Of a DNA stretch of 64,000 nucleotides, positions 1 to 8,853 are shown piece by piece. Both the position numbers and the translations under genes were made by a program. Position 1 is the stretch's first letter. Every line of letters begins with the position of its first letter. Source of the DNA: Microvirga terricola (lineage in GTDB: Bacteria; Pseudomonadota; Alphaproteobacteria; Rhizobiales; Beijerinckiaceae); NCBI RefSeq assembly GCF_011777495.1, contig NZ_JAATJS010000001.1:124001-188000 (forward strand), written 5' to 3'. Below the pieces are notes generated by a model. It did not search any database, was not told the origin of the DNA, and was given only the letters and a program-made list of their open reading frames with translations.

Positions 1-2
1 GG

Positions 3-431
3 GACGCCCTTCGGGAGGTGATGGAGGCCGCCGATGAGGACGGACCCTCGCGAGGCGCGTCCACTATCCCGATGCAGACCGCCAAGAACCTCTTCTTGTG
101 GCCGGGCCGGTCCTACATCCGCAAAGGGCTGGAGCTTCCGGTCGCGCTTTATCTCGACCTGATCTGGTCGAAGCGGCGGATGATGGAGGTCTATCTCAAC
201 GTGGCTGAATGGGGCGACGGCGTTTTCGGAGCGGAAGCCGCGGCCCAGAAATATTTCCGCAAATCCGCGAGCAGCTTGAGCCGCCGAGAGGCCGCCTTGC
301 TGGCAACCGCCCTTCCGAACCCGCTCGTCCGCAACCCCGGACGCCCTACCGCCCGCCATCGAGCCTTGGCGGAACGGCTCATGGGGCGTATGGAAGGGGC
401 CGCTCCTTTCAGCGAATGCCTCAAGAAGTAA
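3..431 (+). CDS. mtgA: Monofunctional peptidoglycan transglycosylase, C-terminal part
   Basis: The gene enters from the left edge, so its N-terminus and membrane anchor are missing; the reading frame is open from base 3. About 142 residues remain. They include the GT51 motif [17 protein letters not shown] and, further on, the family segment [21 protein letters not shown]. Such enzymes polymerise lipid II into glycan strands at the inner membrane. The next gene downstream is rpmF on the same strand after a 125-base gap. The family call is firm; whether the 5' part is intact cannot be seen. Confidence 0.93.
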   Translation, partial: DALREVMEAADEDGPSRGASTIPMQTAKNLFLWPGRSYIRKGLELPVALYLDLIWSKRRMMEVYLNVAEWGDGVFGAEAAAQKYFRKSASSLSRREAALLATALPNPLVRNPGRPTARHRALAERLMGRMEGAAPFSECLKK

Positions 432-556
432 CGGGCAGAGGGCGAAAGGGGCTAGATATTTCCCTGAAGACCTTGTATGAGGCCGAACCTCATCGAGATT
501 GATGTGAGCGTTTCCCGGTTTGAGCGGGCGCTCCGCTGTTTGACCGGAGACGAAAA

Positions 557-742
557 ATGGCCGTTCCAAAAAGAAAAACGTCGCCCTCGCGGCGCGGAAT
601 GCGTCGCTCCGCCGATGCCTTGAAGGCCCCGACCTATATCGAGGACAAGGATTCCGGCGAGCTGCGCCGCCCTCACCACATCGACCTGAAGTCCGGCATG
701 TACCGTGGCCGTCAGGTTCTGAAGGCGAAGGCTGAAGCGTAA
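557..742 (+). CDS. rpmF: 50S ribosomal protein L32
   Basis: This 61-residue basic protein begins [18 protein letters not shown], the typical L32 N-terminus, and carries the family segment [18 protein letters not shown]. It is a structural protein of the large ribosomal subunit. The length is normal for alphaproteobacterial L32, which lacks the zinc-binding cysteines of some other lineages. A GGAG sequence lies just upstream of the ATG. A strong intrinsic terminator follows 26 bases after the stop, so the gene probably ends its transcript. Confidence 0.97.
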   Translation: MAVPKRKTSPSRRGMRRSADALKAPTYIEDKDSGELRRPHHIDLKSGMYRGRQVLKAKAEA

Positions 743-768
743 TCTACGCTGCATGCGACAAATAAAGA

Positions 769-794
769 CCGGCGCCCTAAGCGCCGGTTTTTTT
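769..794 (+). terminator. Intrinsic terminator after rpmF
   Basis: A 7-bp GC-rich stem (CCGGCGC paired with GCGCCGG, loop CCTAA) is followed directly by seven T residues. It lies 26 bases after the rpmF stop codon. Confidence 0.9.
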
Positions 795-945
795 GTGCTT
801 CGGCCGTGCCGTTGGGGGAGGCTTTCGCCCCTGACTTTTACAGTTCGTTAAGTCTCAAGCCTGATCCTAAGCCCCTGTTTCCGGGGCTTTGGGCCGTGCG
901 TCACCGCCGTCCTCGCCCCGATGTATGCGTATGTCGAAGGTGTGA

Positions 946-2562
946 GTGATGACGACGAGGCGGCACGGCCGGGCGGGAATCTTCAAGGGCGCATCCCGGA
1001 CGTCGCGCAAGCGCCAGGCTCCCACGGGCCCGCAATCGGCCCTGACCGCCCTCGGCGGCATCGCCTATCGGTGGGATACCGCCACCGACGTCCTGACCTG
1101 GGGACCCAACGCCGCCGCTCTCTTCGGCCTCGGCGCAACCGCCCTCCCCCGCACCGGCCACGCCCTGTCGCAGATGGTGGAGCCGGGAAGCGGGCCGGAT
1201 CGCGAGACCGATCCAACCGGCAGCTATGACATCCGCTACGCTCTGCGATTCGGCCCCGATCACGTGGTCATGGTGCAGGATTCTGGCCGTCGGCAGGAGG
1301 CCGCGTCGGGCGGCTCCGCCCTCGTCCGCGGCGTGATGCGGATCGACCCCAGGGCGGGCGCGAGAGACCTTCTGCCTGCCTCCATCAATGCGCGCTCAGC
1401 CCTCCTCACCCGCCTTCAGGACGATATCAACGAGGCCCTGCGGTTCTCCCATTCGTGCGCGCTGATTGTCGGCACCTTAGACGATGAGTCGGATGCAATG
1501 GAGGACATGGCGCGGGCCGCCCGCCCGCTGATGCGCCGCCGCGATCATCTGACCGTCCTCGCTCCGAACTCCTTCGCGCTTGTGCTGACGACCTGCCCAG
1601 CGTCGGACGCCGGAAGTGCCATGAAACGGCTTGGCCAGCTTCTCGAATCCTATCCACACCTGCGCCTCGGTGCGGCTTGCGCGCCTGAGCATTCTTTCGA
1701 CGCGCCGGCTTTGCTTCGCGCGGCCGAACAAGCGCTGGACGAGGCATGCTCACGCAACGCTCCTGCCATCCTGCACGACCCCCGGAAGTACACCCGCGGC
1801 CCCGCGCCCGCTTTGCGACACGCTCCTTACGACCTGATCGCCGCGGTAAACGACCGACGGGTCACCTTGGCCACAAGGCCGATGGCGGACGCCCATTCGC
1901 GCCAGACGGCTCTGCTCCAGGCCGGGCCGGCCTTGGTGGCATCCGATGGGCGTCTGATCCATCTCGGCCCGACCCCGCTCCTGGCGGAGGCCAATCTCGC
2001 CCTTCTTGTCGATGGCCGCATGCTGGAACTGGCGGCGCAGTACCTCGTCCGTCACCCGGACGAGCGGCTCGTGCTCCCGATTGCCGATGCGACCTTCCAT
2101 GACGGCGAATGGCTGACCATGCTGGCGGCCCATCTCGGCGCCCGGCCCGGAATTGCCTCACGGCTCATGATCGAGATCTCCGAGACCGCGGTAATCGACT
2201 CCGGTCCCGCGCGGGGCCGTCTCGATGCCATGAAAGCGCTCGGGATCGGCCTCGCGCTCGGTGGCTTCGGGGTCGGCCATGTCACCGCCACCCACTTGCA
2301 AATCCTGCCTTTCGACCTTTTGAAGGTCGACGGCGTCTTCAGCCAATGCCTCAAGCGTTCCACCGACGACCGGCTCTTCGTCAGCACGCTTGTGGATCTC
2401 GCCCATCATCTCGGCATGGCCACGGCAGCGGAATGGGTGGACGACGATGAAACCGCCCACCTGCTGCAAAGCCTTGGCGTCGACTATCTCCAGGGCGGCG
2501 CGTTCGGTGATTTCACGCAGCAGCCCTCGGAGGGCAGAGCCCGCCAACGCATGACCGGTTGA
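946..2562 (+). CDS. Degenerate GGDEF-EAL domain protein, probably non-catalytic
   Basis: This 538-residue soluble protein has a PAS-like N-terminal region (about residues 25-120), a GGDEF-like domain (about 150-270) and an EAL-like domain (about 290-530). The GGDEF signature position reads A206-P207-N208-S209-F210. The EAL metal-binding DDFG motif reads G439-G440-F441-G442, and no EAL tripeptide is seen at the expected place. The later segments EISET, LLKVDGVF and AAEW are recognisable and place the fold. With both active sites altered, it is more likely a c-di-GMP receptor or scaffold than a cyclase or phosphodiesterase. The GTG at 946 or the ATG at 949 can start it, with AAGG just upstream. 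It converges on phaR. Confidence 0.85.
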   Translation: MMTTRRHGRAGIFKGASRTSRKRQAPTGPQSALTALGGIAYRWDTATDVLTWGPNAAALFGLGATALPRTGHALSQMVEPGSGPDRETDPTGSYDIRYALRFGPDHVVMVQDSGRRQEAASGGSALVRGVMRIDPRAGARDLLPASINARSALLTRLQDDINEALRFSHSCALIVGTLDDESDAMEDMARAARPLMRRRDHLTVLAPNSFALVLTTCPASDAGSAMKRLGQLLESYPHLRLGAACAPEHSFDAPALLRAAEQALDEACSRNAPAILHDPRKYTRGPAPALRHAPYDLIAAVNDRRVTLATRPMADAHSRQTALLQAGPALVASDGRLIHLGPTPLLAEANLALLVDGRMLELAAQYLVRHPDERLVLPIADATFHDGEWLTMLAAHLGARPGIASRLMIEISETAVIDSGPARGRLDAMKALGIGLALGGFGVGHVTATHLQILPFDLLKVDGVFSQCLKRSTDDRLFVSTLVDLAHHLGMATAAEWVDDDETAHLLQSLGVDYLQGGAFGDFTQQPSEGRARQRMTG

Positions 2563-2586
2563 AGAGAAACGGGCTCGTCCGAATAA

Positions 2587-3159
2587 TTACTGGCGAGCGA
2601 GCTTGTCGAGCTTCGCCTGCATGTCCGCCATCTGGCGTTTCAGGGCTTCGATATCGTTCGAGGCCTCTTCCTTCGGCTCGGTTTTCGCGTCGGCGGCAGG
2701 CTTCGGCTGCGCGAAGGGTGAGAACATGCTCATCGCCTCGGTGAAGAAGGTCATGTTCTTGCGAACCTGCTCTTCCATGGCCTGGAAAGCGGAAGGCCCG
2801 AAGGCTTGCGTCATCTGCTCCCGAAGCTTCTGCTGCTCCTGGGACAGATTGTTCATGGAAAATTCGAGATAGCTCGGCACCAAAGATTGCAGGCTGTCGC
2901 CGTAAAAGCGGATGAGCTGGCGCAGCACAGTAACGGGCAGGAGGTTCTGCCCTTCCTTGTTCTCCTGCTCGAAGATGATCTGCGTCAGGACAGAGCGGGT
3001 GATGTCCTCGCCCGACTTGGCGTCGTAGACGACGAAATCCTCTCCCTCCCGCACCATGCCCGCGAGATCTTCCAGCGTGACGTAGGTTGATGTGCCCGTG
3101 TGATAGAGACGGCGATTGGCGTATTTTTTGATGATTGTCGGTTGTTTTTCCGTCGCCAT
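2587..3159 (-). CDS. phaR: Polyhydroxyalkanoate synthesis repressor PhaR
   Basis: This 190-residue protein starts with the PHB/PHA accumulation regulator DNA-binding domain (IIKKYANRRLYHTGTSTYV, about residues 9-70). A PHB-binding helical region follows, and the C-terminal tail of about 50 residues ends in a predicted coiled coil (IEALKRQMADMQAKLDKLARQ region). In alphaproteobacteria PhaR represses phasin and PHB genes and is released when it binds PHB granules. It is divergent from phaA-phaB, with a 261-bp shared upstream region, so it may control them directly. Confidence 0.95.
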   Translation of the reverse strand: MATEKQPTIIKKYANRRLYHTGTSTYVTLEDLAGMVREGEDFVVYDAKSGEDITRSVLTQIIFEQENKEGQNLLPVTVLRQLIRFYGDSLQSLVPSYLEFSMNNLSQEQQKLREQMTQAFGPSAFQAMEEQVRKNMTFFTEAMSMFSPFAQPKPAADAKTEPKEEASNDIEALKRQMADMQAKLDKLARQ

Positions 3160-3337
3160 TTGGTCCGATACGGTCCTGCTCTGAGCTGAAAAATCCAGCG
3201 ACTTCGGCCTTTCTCATCTCTCGGGGTTGGAGAGTTGAGCGCGTGTGCCCAGATTATAGGCGTTCTACTGCCCGATCAAAGCACTAAAAGTCTAAGAGAT
3301 GTGCCCCCAGGGTCGACCTACCCCGACCTTAGTGTGC

Positions 3338-3365
3338 TTGACTTCCCGCCATCGGGGGCTTTGAT
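3338..3365 (+). promoter_or_regulatory. Candidate sigma-70-like promoter for phaA
   Basis: TTGACT (3338-3343) and TTTGAT (3360-3365) are separated by 16 bases, 55 bases upstream of the phaA start. The -10 match is weak, so this is a tentative call based on position and spacing. Confidence 0.3.
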
Positions 3366-3420
3366 CGCACCACCAAAAGGCACGCCCGACATTCGGCTTG
3401 CCGGCACGAGGAGATCAGGA

Positions 3421-4599
3421 ATGGCCCAAGACAGCATCGTCATCGTCGGCGCGGCGCGCACGCCCGTCGGCTCGTTCAATGGAGCCTTCGCCAACACCCC
3501 CGCCCACGAACTCGGCGCGGTCGCCATCAAGGCGGCGCTCGAACGCGCCAAGGTCGATGCGGCCGAGGTGGACGAAGTGATCCTCGGCCAGATCCTGACC
3601 GCCGCTCAAGGCCAGAACCCCGCTCGCCAGGCGGCAATCGCCGCCGGCATCCCGAAGGAAAAGACCGCCTGGGGCCTGAACCAGCTCTGCGGCTCGGGCC
3701 TGCGCACAGTCGCCATCGGCCTGCAGCAGATTACCAATGGTGACGCCGACATCATCGTGGCAGGTGGCCAGGAATCCATGTCCCAGGCCCCGCACGCCGC
3801 TTACATGCGCAGCGGCACCAAGATGGGCGACTTCAAGCTGGTCGACACCATGCTGAAGGACGGCCTGATCGATGCCTTCCAAGGCTACCACATGGGCACC
3901 ACCGCGGAGAACGTGGCTCAGCGTTGGCAATTGACCCGCGAGGAGCAGGACCAGTTCGCCGTCTCGTCGCAGAACAAGGCCGAGGCGGCGCAAAAGGCGG
4001 GCCGCTTCAAGGATGAAATCGTGCCGGTGACGATCTCGACCCGCAAGGGCGACATCATCGTCGACCAGGACGAATACATCCGCCCCGGCACCACGCTCGA
4101 CGCCGTCGCCAAGCTCAAGCCCGCCTTCTCGAAGGACGGCACGGTGACCGCAGGCAACGCCTCCGGCATCAACGACGGCGCAGCCGCCGTCGTGCTGATG
4201 ACGGAAGCCGAAGCCAAGAAGCGCGGGCTCACCCCGCTTGCCCGCATCGTGTCCTGGGCGACGGCGGGCGTCGACCCCGCTGTGATGGGAACGGGTCCGA
4301 TCCCGTCCTCCCGCAAGGCGCTCGAGAAGGCCGGGTGGAAAATATCCGATCTCGACCTCGTCGAAGCCAATGAGGCCTTCGCGGCGCAGGCGCTTGCGGT
4401 CAACAAGGACATGGGTTGGGACCCTAGCATCGTGAACGTCAATGGCGGCGCTATCGCCATCGGGCATCCGATCGGCGCGTCCGGTGCCCGCGTGCTCGTC
4501 ACGCTGCTGCACGAAATGGCCCGTCGCGATGCCAAGAAGGGTCTCGCCACCCTTTGCATTGGCGGCGGCATGGGCGTCGCCATGTGCGTCGAGCGCTAA
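3421..4599 (+). CDS. phaA: Acetyl-CoA C-acetyltransferase (beta-ketothiolase)
   Basis: This 392-residue thiolase joins two acetyl-CoA to make acetoacetyl-CoA, the first step of PHB synthesis. The acyl-accepting cysteine is C90 in [10 protein letters not shown]. The catalytic H349 lies in GHPIGASG and C379 in LCIGGGMG. The frame stays open upstream to 3235, but the ATG at 3421 is chosen because AGGAG lies at the right distance and the protein then begins like other PhaA proteins ([17 protein letters not shown]). phaB follows after 161 bases and phaR is divergent, which supports a PHB role over fatty-acid degradation. The PHB synthase phaC is not in the window. Confidence 0.96.
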   Translation: MAQDSIVIVGAARTPVGSFNGAFANTPAHELGAVAIKAALERAKVDAAEVDEVILGQILTAAQGQNPARQAAIAAGIPKEKTAWGLNQLCGSGLRTVAIGLQQITNGDADIIVAGGQESMSQAPHAAYMRSGTKMGDFKLVDTMLKDGLIDAFQGYHMGTTAENVAQRWQLTREEQDQFAVSSQNKAEAAQKAGRFKDEIVPVTISTRKGDIIVDQDEYIRPGTTLDAVAKLKPAFSKDGTVTAGNASGINDGAAAVVLMTEAEAKKRGLTPLARIVSWATAGVDPAVMGTGPIPSSRKALEKAGWKISDLDLVEANEAFAAQALAVNKDMGWDPSIVNVNGGAIAIGHPIGASGARVLVTLLHEMARRDAKKGLATLCIGGGMGVAMCVER

Positions 4600-4670
4600 A
4601 AAACGCGCAGACATCGCCCAAAAGTTGCGGTGCCCCCTTCTAGGACCGTGAGTGTGTCCTAAGCTATGCT

Positions 4671-4704
4671 TTAAGGCGACCCGGCTCGATCCTGGTCGCC
4701 TTAA
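4671..4704. repeat. Perfect 11-bp inverted repeat between phaA and phaB
   Basis: TTAAGGCGACC (4671-4681) and GGTCGCCTTAA (4694-4704) form a perfect stem with a 12-base loop. No T-run follows, so it is not a classic terminator. It may be an mRNA stability hairpin or a protein-binding site that sets the phaA:phaB ratio. Confidence 0.7.
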
Positions 4705-4760
4705 TAGCAAGATGGGTCGGCAGAGACCTGCTTGGGAATGGTCTTGGGAAGGAGACGGAC

Positions 4761-5486
4761 ATGGCGCGCGTTGCATTGGTCACGGGCGGCACTCGCGGCA
4801 TCGGCGCTGCGATTTCGACGGCCCTGAAGCAGGCCGGCTACCACGTCGCCGCGAACTATGGTGGCAACGATGAAGCGGCAAGCGCCTTCAAGACAGAGAC
4901 CGGCATTCCGGTCTTCAAGTTCGACGTGTCTGACCATGCTGCTTGCGACGCGGGCATCAAGCAAGTCGTGTCCGAACTCGGCCCCATCGACATCCTGGTC
5001 AACAACGCCGGCATCACGCGGGACACGATGTTCCACCGCATGACCTTCGACCAATGGTCGGCCGTGATCCGCACCAACCTCGATTCCGTGTTCAACTGCA
5101 CGCGCCCAGTCATCGACGGCATGCGCGAGCGCGGCTTCGGCCGCGTCATCATCATTTCCTCCATCAACGGCCAGAAGGGTCAGATGGGGCAAGCGAACTA
5201 TTCCGCCGCGAAGGCCGGTGTCATCGGCTTCGCGAAGGCCCTGGCGCAGGAGAACGCGAACAAGGGCATCACCGTCAACGTCATCGCGCCGGGCTATATT
5301 GCCACCGAGATGGTGAAGGCAGTGCCGGAAGACGTCTTGAAATCCAAAATCCTGCCACTGATCCCCGTTGGCCGCCTCGGCGAAGCGGAGGAAATCGCCC
5401 GCGGCGTCCTCTTCCTGGCATCGGACGGTGCCGGATTCGTCACGGGCTCCACGCTGACGATGAATGGCGGCCAGTACATGACCTGA
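4761..5486 (+). CDS. phaB: Acetoacetyl-CoA reductase (NADPH)
   Basis: This 241-residue short-chain dehydrogenase reduces acetoacetyl-CoA to (R)-3-hydroxybutyryl-CoA for PHB synthesis. It shows the nucleotide-binding motif TGGTRGIG near the N-terminus, the NNAG structural motif, and the catalytic Y147-x3-K151 with the preceding serine (SSINGQKGQMGQANYSAAK). The residues around the tyrosine match PhbB rather than FabG. GGAG lies 7 bases upstream of the ATG. It is very probably co-transcribed with phaA. Confidence 0.95.
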   Translation: MARVALVTGGTRGIGAAISTALKQAGYHVAANYGGNDEAASAFKTETGIPVFKFDVSDHAACDAGIKQVVSELGPIDILVNNAGITRDTMFHRMTFDQWSAVIRTNLDSVFNCTRPVIDGMRERGFGRVIIISSINGQKGQMGQANYSAAKAGVIGFAKALAQENANKGITVNVIAPGYIATEMVKAVPEDVLKSKILPLIPVGRLGEAEEIARGVLFLASDGAGFVTGSTLTMNGGQYMT

Positions 5487-5541
5487 AAAAGGTTGTATCG
5501 GCGCGTCGCTTCGCGCCGCGAGACATGGTAGTGGCGGCCTC

Positions 5542-6414
5542 ATGACGACACGCACCGCCACTTCCATTGGCTTTTTCGCCGTTCTTTTCTGGTCCCTCCT
5601 CGCCGTGCTCACGGCGGCGACCGGCAAGATCCCTCCGTTCCAGCTTGCCGCGATGACCTTCCTCGTCGGCGGCCTGGTCGGCATGACGAGCTGGATCGCA
5701 CGGCCGCAGGGGTTGAAAGCACTGAGTCAGAAGCCGGTGGTTTGGGCCCTCGGCCTTGGCGGGTTGTTCGGCTACCACGCCCTCTATTTCGCGGCGCTCC
5801 GCATGGCCCCGCCAGCGGAGGCTGGACTTCTCAATTATCTGTGGCCGCTGCTGATCGTGCTGTTCTCGTCCCTGTTGCCCGGCGAGCACTTGCGCCGCGC
5901 GCATGTGGTCGGAGCGCTGTTGGGATTTGCCGGGGTTGTCGTGCTCATTGCCGGCCGCGGCGCGCTGGACGCGCGGGCCGAGTATGTCCCTGGCTATGTC
6001 TGCGCCTTCATCGCGGCCTTCGTTTGGGCAGCTTATTCAGTGCTGTCCCGACGCTTCGGCGAGGTGCCGACCGATGCGGTGGCGGGCTTTTGCCTCATGA
6101 CATCGCTCTTGAGTCTTCTCTGCCATCTCGCCTTCGAGACGACCGTGTGGCCGGAAACCACAACGCAATGGCTGGCGCTCTTGGCGCTCGGCATCGGCCC
6201 GGTGGGCGCCGCCTTCTATGTGTGGGATATCGGCATGAAGCGCGGCGACATCCGGCTTCTCGGAGTCGCATCTTACGCGACGCCGGTTCTGTCGACCCTA
6301 CTTTTGGTCGTGGCCGGCTATGCCGAGCCCTCCACCACGCTCGCCGTCTCCTGCGGACTGATCGTGCTGGGAGCGCTGGTCGCGACGCTCACGCCGAAGC
6401 GGGTGCGGGCATGA
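5542..6414 (+). CDS. EamA/DMT-family exporter, YddG-like
   Basis: This 290-residue inner-membrane protein has about ten hydrophobic segments in two EamA repeats. The N-terminal part (IGFFAVLFWSLLAVLTAATG) and the pattern APPAEAGLLNYLWPLLIVLFS resemble the aromatic amino-acid exporter YddG group of drug/metabolite transporters. The substrate cannot be read from sequence. It starts 55 bases after phaB, and its end overlaps the convergent GNAT gene by 26 bases. Confidence 0.85.
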   Translation: MTTRTATSIGFFAVLFWSLLAVLTAATGKIPPFQLAAMTFLVGGLVGMTSWIARPQGLKALSQKPVVWALGLGGLFGYHALYFAALRMAPPAEAGLLNYLWPLLIVLFSSLLPGEHLRRAHVVGALLGFAGVVVLIAGRGALDARAEYVPGYVCAFIAAFVWAAYSVLSRRFGEVPTDAVAGFCLMTSLLSLLCHLAFETTVWPETTTQWLALLALGIGPVGAAFYVWDIGMKRGDIRLLGVASYATPVLSTLLLVVAGYAEPSTTLAVSCGLIVLGALVATLTPKRVRA

Positions 6415-7150
6415 CGCGGTGCGTGTAGCGGTAGGCTGAACGGAAGCCGAGCGCTCCATAGAGCGAACGCGCGATCTCGTTTTCCTCGCGCACCTGAAGA
6501 TAGGCGGTGTGCGCTCCCTCGCGCCGCCCCCAATCCATCAGGCTCATCACCACGCGGCGGCCGAGACCGATGCCGCGCAGGTCCGGCGCGACGACAATGT
6601 CGTAAAGGCCGACATAACCCCGCTCCACCACGCCGAGCCCCCAAGCCACGGGCTGCTCGTCGAGACGCAAGGTGGCAAAGGCAGCCTTCTGGCGGATGCG
6701 CGAGACGATCTCCATGAGCGTTGCATCGTCGGCCTTGTCGCCGCCATAGGATTCAGCCGCCTCCCGCACCCATTGTTTCGAGACATGCGGCTCCAGTTGA
6801 ACCTCTCGGTCGTCGGAATCGTCGATGCCGTCGAGCGGTGCCGTCAGCACGCAGGTCGGCTCGATTCCCAAAAATCCGCGTCGCTCCAGGAGACCATCGA
6901 CATCCGGCGTCTCAAGTCCATTAAGGCGGAAGGTCGGGCGCACATTAGCCTCGATGAAATGCGCGATCATGTAATCGAGAAGCGCCTCATCGAGGCTCAC
7001 GCCGGGCAAAAATGGCGTCGCCGAATTGGCGCGCTTGGAATAGCCCCTTGCCAGTCGCAGAATCCACCCGTCATACGCCTGATAATCGAATGACGGCCAG
7101 GCATTGAGAAGGCGGCTTTCAAGGCCGAGGATGAGGCTATGATCGATCAT
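6389..7150 (-). CDS. GNAT-family N-acetyltransferase
   Basis: This protein of about 253 residues has a C-terminal GNAT fold. The acetyl-CoA loop reads RGIGLGRRVVMSLMDWGR, and a LYGALGFRSAYRYTHR segment follows, typical of motif B. The N-terminal half (LESRLLNAWPSFDYQAYDGWILRLARGYSKRANS) is a conserved extension seen in many rhizobial GNAT proteins of unknown substrate. The frame continues upstream to 7279, but MIDHSLILG at 7150 is the better start because conservation begins there. The 3' end overlaps the convergent exporter gene. Confidence 0.82.
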   Translation of the reverse strand: MIDHSLILGLESRLLNAWPSFDYQAYDGWILRLARGYSKRANSATPFLPGVSLDEALLDYMIAHFIEANVRPTFRLNGLETPDVDGLLERRGFLGIEPTCVLTAPLDGIDDSDDREVQLEPHVSKQWVREAAESYGGDKADDATLMEIVSRIRQKAAFATLRLDEQPVAWGLGVVERGYVGLYDIVVAPDLRGIGLGRRVVMSLMDWGRREGAHTAYLQVREENEIARSLYGALGFRSAYRYTHRVMPAPASA

Positions 7151-7181
7151 GGCTCGAATACGGATGTCTCGAAGATTGTCG

Positions 7182-7949
7182 TCAAAACCTGTTCTTCCAT
7201 TCGCGCAGGGCTTGGAAGACTTCGACAGGTTTTGCGCCTTCCTTATGAACAGCTTTCGCCAGAGCCGCTTCGCCTGCACGTAGGAAGGGATTGGTCGCCT
7301 TCTCCGCGCCGATGGTCGTCGGCACCAAGAAGCCGCCTTGCGCTTTCGCGGCTTCGGCCTCCGCGATGCGTACCTTCAGGGCATCGTTGTCAGGATCGGC
7401 GGCGAGGGCAAAGCGCCCATTCGAAAGCGTGTAGTCGTGACCGCAGAATACGCGCGCCTCGTCCGGCAACGCGGCCAGCCGCTGAAGCGAGGACCAGAGC
7501 TCCGCATAAGTGCCTTCGAGCACGCGCCCGCAGCCGAGGGTGAAGAGCGTGTCGCCCGCAAAAAGATCTCTGTCCGCTGCGAACCAGTAAGACACATGGT
7601 CGGCGCAATGGCCGGGCGTTTCCCACACATGAGCCTGCAGGCCGCCCACGAGCACGGTGTCGCCCTCGCGCACCAACGCATCGGCGAGCGGAACATGCTC
7701 CCGCGCTTTCCACGGCGCGACGACGCGGCAGCCCGTGCGCTGCTTCAGGGGTTCGATTCCCTGGATGTGATCCGCATGGCGATGCGTAACGAGAATGTCG
7801 GAAAGGCTCCAGCCGGTTTCCGCCAGCGCCGCCAGGATCGCCTTATCGTCGGGCGCGTCGATGGCCGCGCAGGCTCCCGTATTGGGATCGTAGACAAGAG
7901 CCCCGATATTGTCTTGAAGGCAGCGGAAAACATGAACCTGGGCGGGCAT
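7182..7949 (-). CDS. gloB: Hydroxyacylglutathione hydrolase (glyoxalase II)
   Basis: This metallo-beta-lactamase-fold enzyme of about 255 residues hydrolyses S-D-lactoylglutathione to D-lactate and glutathione in methylglyoxal detoxification. The metal motif THRHADH is present, followed by TPGHCADHVSYW, FAGDTLFTLGCGR and FCGHDYTLSN. The C-terminal substrate domain keeps KATNPFLRAGE. The frame opens at 7976, but MPAQVHVFRCLQDN at 7949 matches the family start. It is divergent from a methyltransferase gene, a frequent alphaproteobacterial pairing. Confidence 0.94.
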   Translation of the reverse strand: MPAQVHVFRCLQDNIGALVYDPNTGACAAIDAPDDKAILAALAETGWSLSDILVTHRHADHIQGIEPLKQRTGCRVVAPWKAREHVPLADALVREGDTVLVGGLQAHVWETPGHCADHVSYWFAADRDLFAGDTLFTLGCGRVLEGTYAELWSSLQRLAALPDEARVFCGHDYTLSNGRFALAADPDNDALKVRIAEAEAAKAQGGFLVPTTIGAEKATNPFLRAGEAALAKAVHKEGAKPVEVFQALREWKNRF

Positions 7950-8068
7950 GGAATGAAACCTTGCTTGATGGCTCACCTGCTATCATGGGACAGTCAGGCA
8001 ATGAAACCAGATCCTGATCGATTCCTGGCACATCTGACCACCCGGATGGTACGCGTCACGGACGAGGC

Positions 8069-8818
8069 ATGAGCATCGACATCACCGATCTGCGCAGCTT
8101 CTATGCCAGCCCACTTGGAAACGTCACGCAACGTTTCGTCGGGCGCGCCATCAGCCGCTTCTGGGGACCGTTGACGGGCTTGCGCGTGCTGGGGCTCGGC
8201 TACGCGCCGCCTTACATGACGGCGGTGCGAGGAGCCTGCGAGCGGGCGATTGTGTTCATGCCTGCGAGCCAGGGCGTGGTGCATTGGCCGAATACCGGCG
8301 CCTCCGCCTCCGCGCTCGTGGACCCGCTCGCACTGCCCCTGCCTGAGGCCTCGATCGACCGCGCCCTCGTCGTCCATGCGCTTGAAACCGTAGAAAGCCC
8401 GAGCGAGCTTCTGCATGAGATCTGGCGCGTCCTGACCCCCGGCGGGCGGATCATCATGGTCGCTCCCAACCGACGCGGATTGTGGGCGCGGATGGACACC
8501 ACGCCCTTCGGCTACGGCCAACCCTATAGCCGCTCGCAGTTGAAGAGCCTGATGCGGCAAACCTGGTTCTCGCCCGAGGGCTGGGCCGAGACCCTCTACA
8601 TGCCCCCCTTGCGCAGCCGGTTTCTCATTCAGACCGCTCAGGCGTGGGAACAGATCGGCATCAGCTTCTCGCTGCCCTTCGCCGGATTGCACATTGTGGA
8701 AGCGACGAAGCAGCTCTATCGCCCGGGCGCAGTTCGTGCCGTGCGGCGCGCCAGCCGCTTCGCCCCGGTCTTCATCCCCGCCCCCGCCTCACGGGTTTCG
8801 GCGGAGCCGAAGTCCTGA
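8069..8818 (+). CDS. SAM-dependent methyltransferase (type 11-like)
   Basis: This 249-residue protein has a Rossmann-like methyltransferase core. Motif I is unusual (VLGLGYAPPYM instead of a DxGxGxG pattern), whereas the post-motif region LPLPEASIDRALVVHALETVESPSELLHEIWRVLTPGGRI is typical of Methyltransf_11. The C-terminal part is basic and proline-rich. Divergence from gloB suggests a shared regulatory region of 119 bases. The substrate is unknown. Confidence 0.8.
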   Translation: MSIDITDLRSFYASPLGNVTQRFVGRAISRFWGPLTGLRVLGLGYAPPYMTAVRGACERAIVFMPASQGVVHWPNTGASASALVDPLALPLPEASIDRALVVHALETVESPSELLHEIWRVLTPGGRIIMVAPNRRGLWARMDTTPFGYGQPYSRSQLKSLMRQTWFSPEGWAETLYMPPLRSRFLIQTAQAWEQIGISFSLPFAGLHIVEATKQLYRPGAVRAVRRASRFAPVFIPAPASRVSAEPKS

Positions 8819-8853
8819 GCCCTCCCGATCTTCTCACGTTCTCTGGAGTGCCC

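Noticed and set aside
3415..4776. A 453-codon open frame antisense to phaA
   Set aside because: It is a shadow of the thiolase gene without recognisable domains or a ribosome site.
7740..7770. A GGGGTTCGATTCCC sequence like a tRNA T-arm
   Set aside because: It lies inside gloB coding sequence, and no acceptor, D or anticodon arm can be drawn around it.
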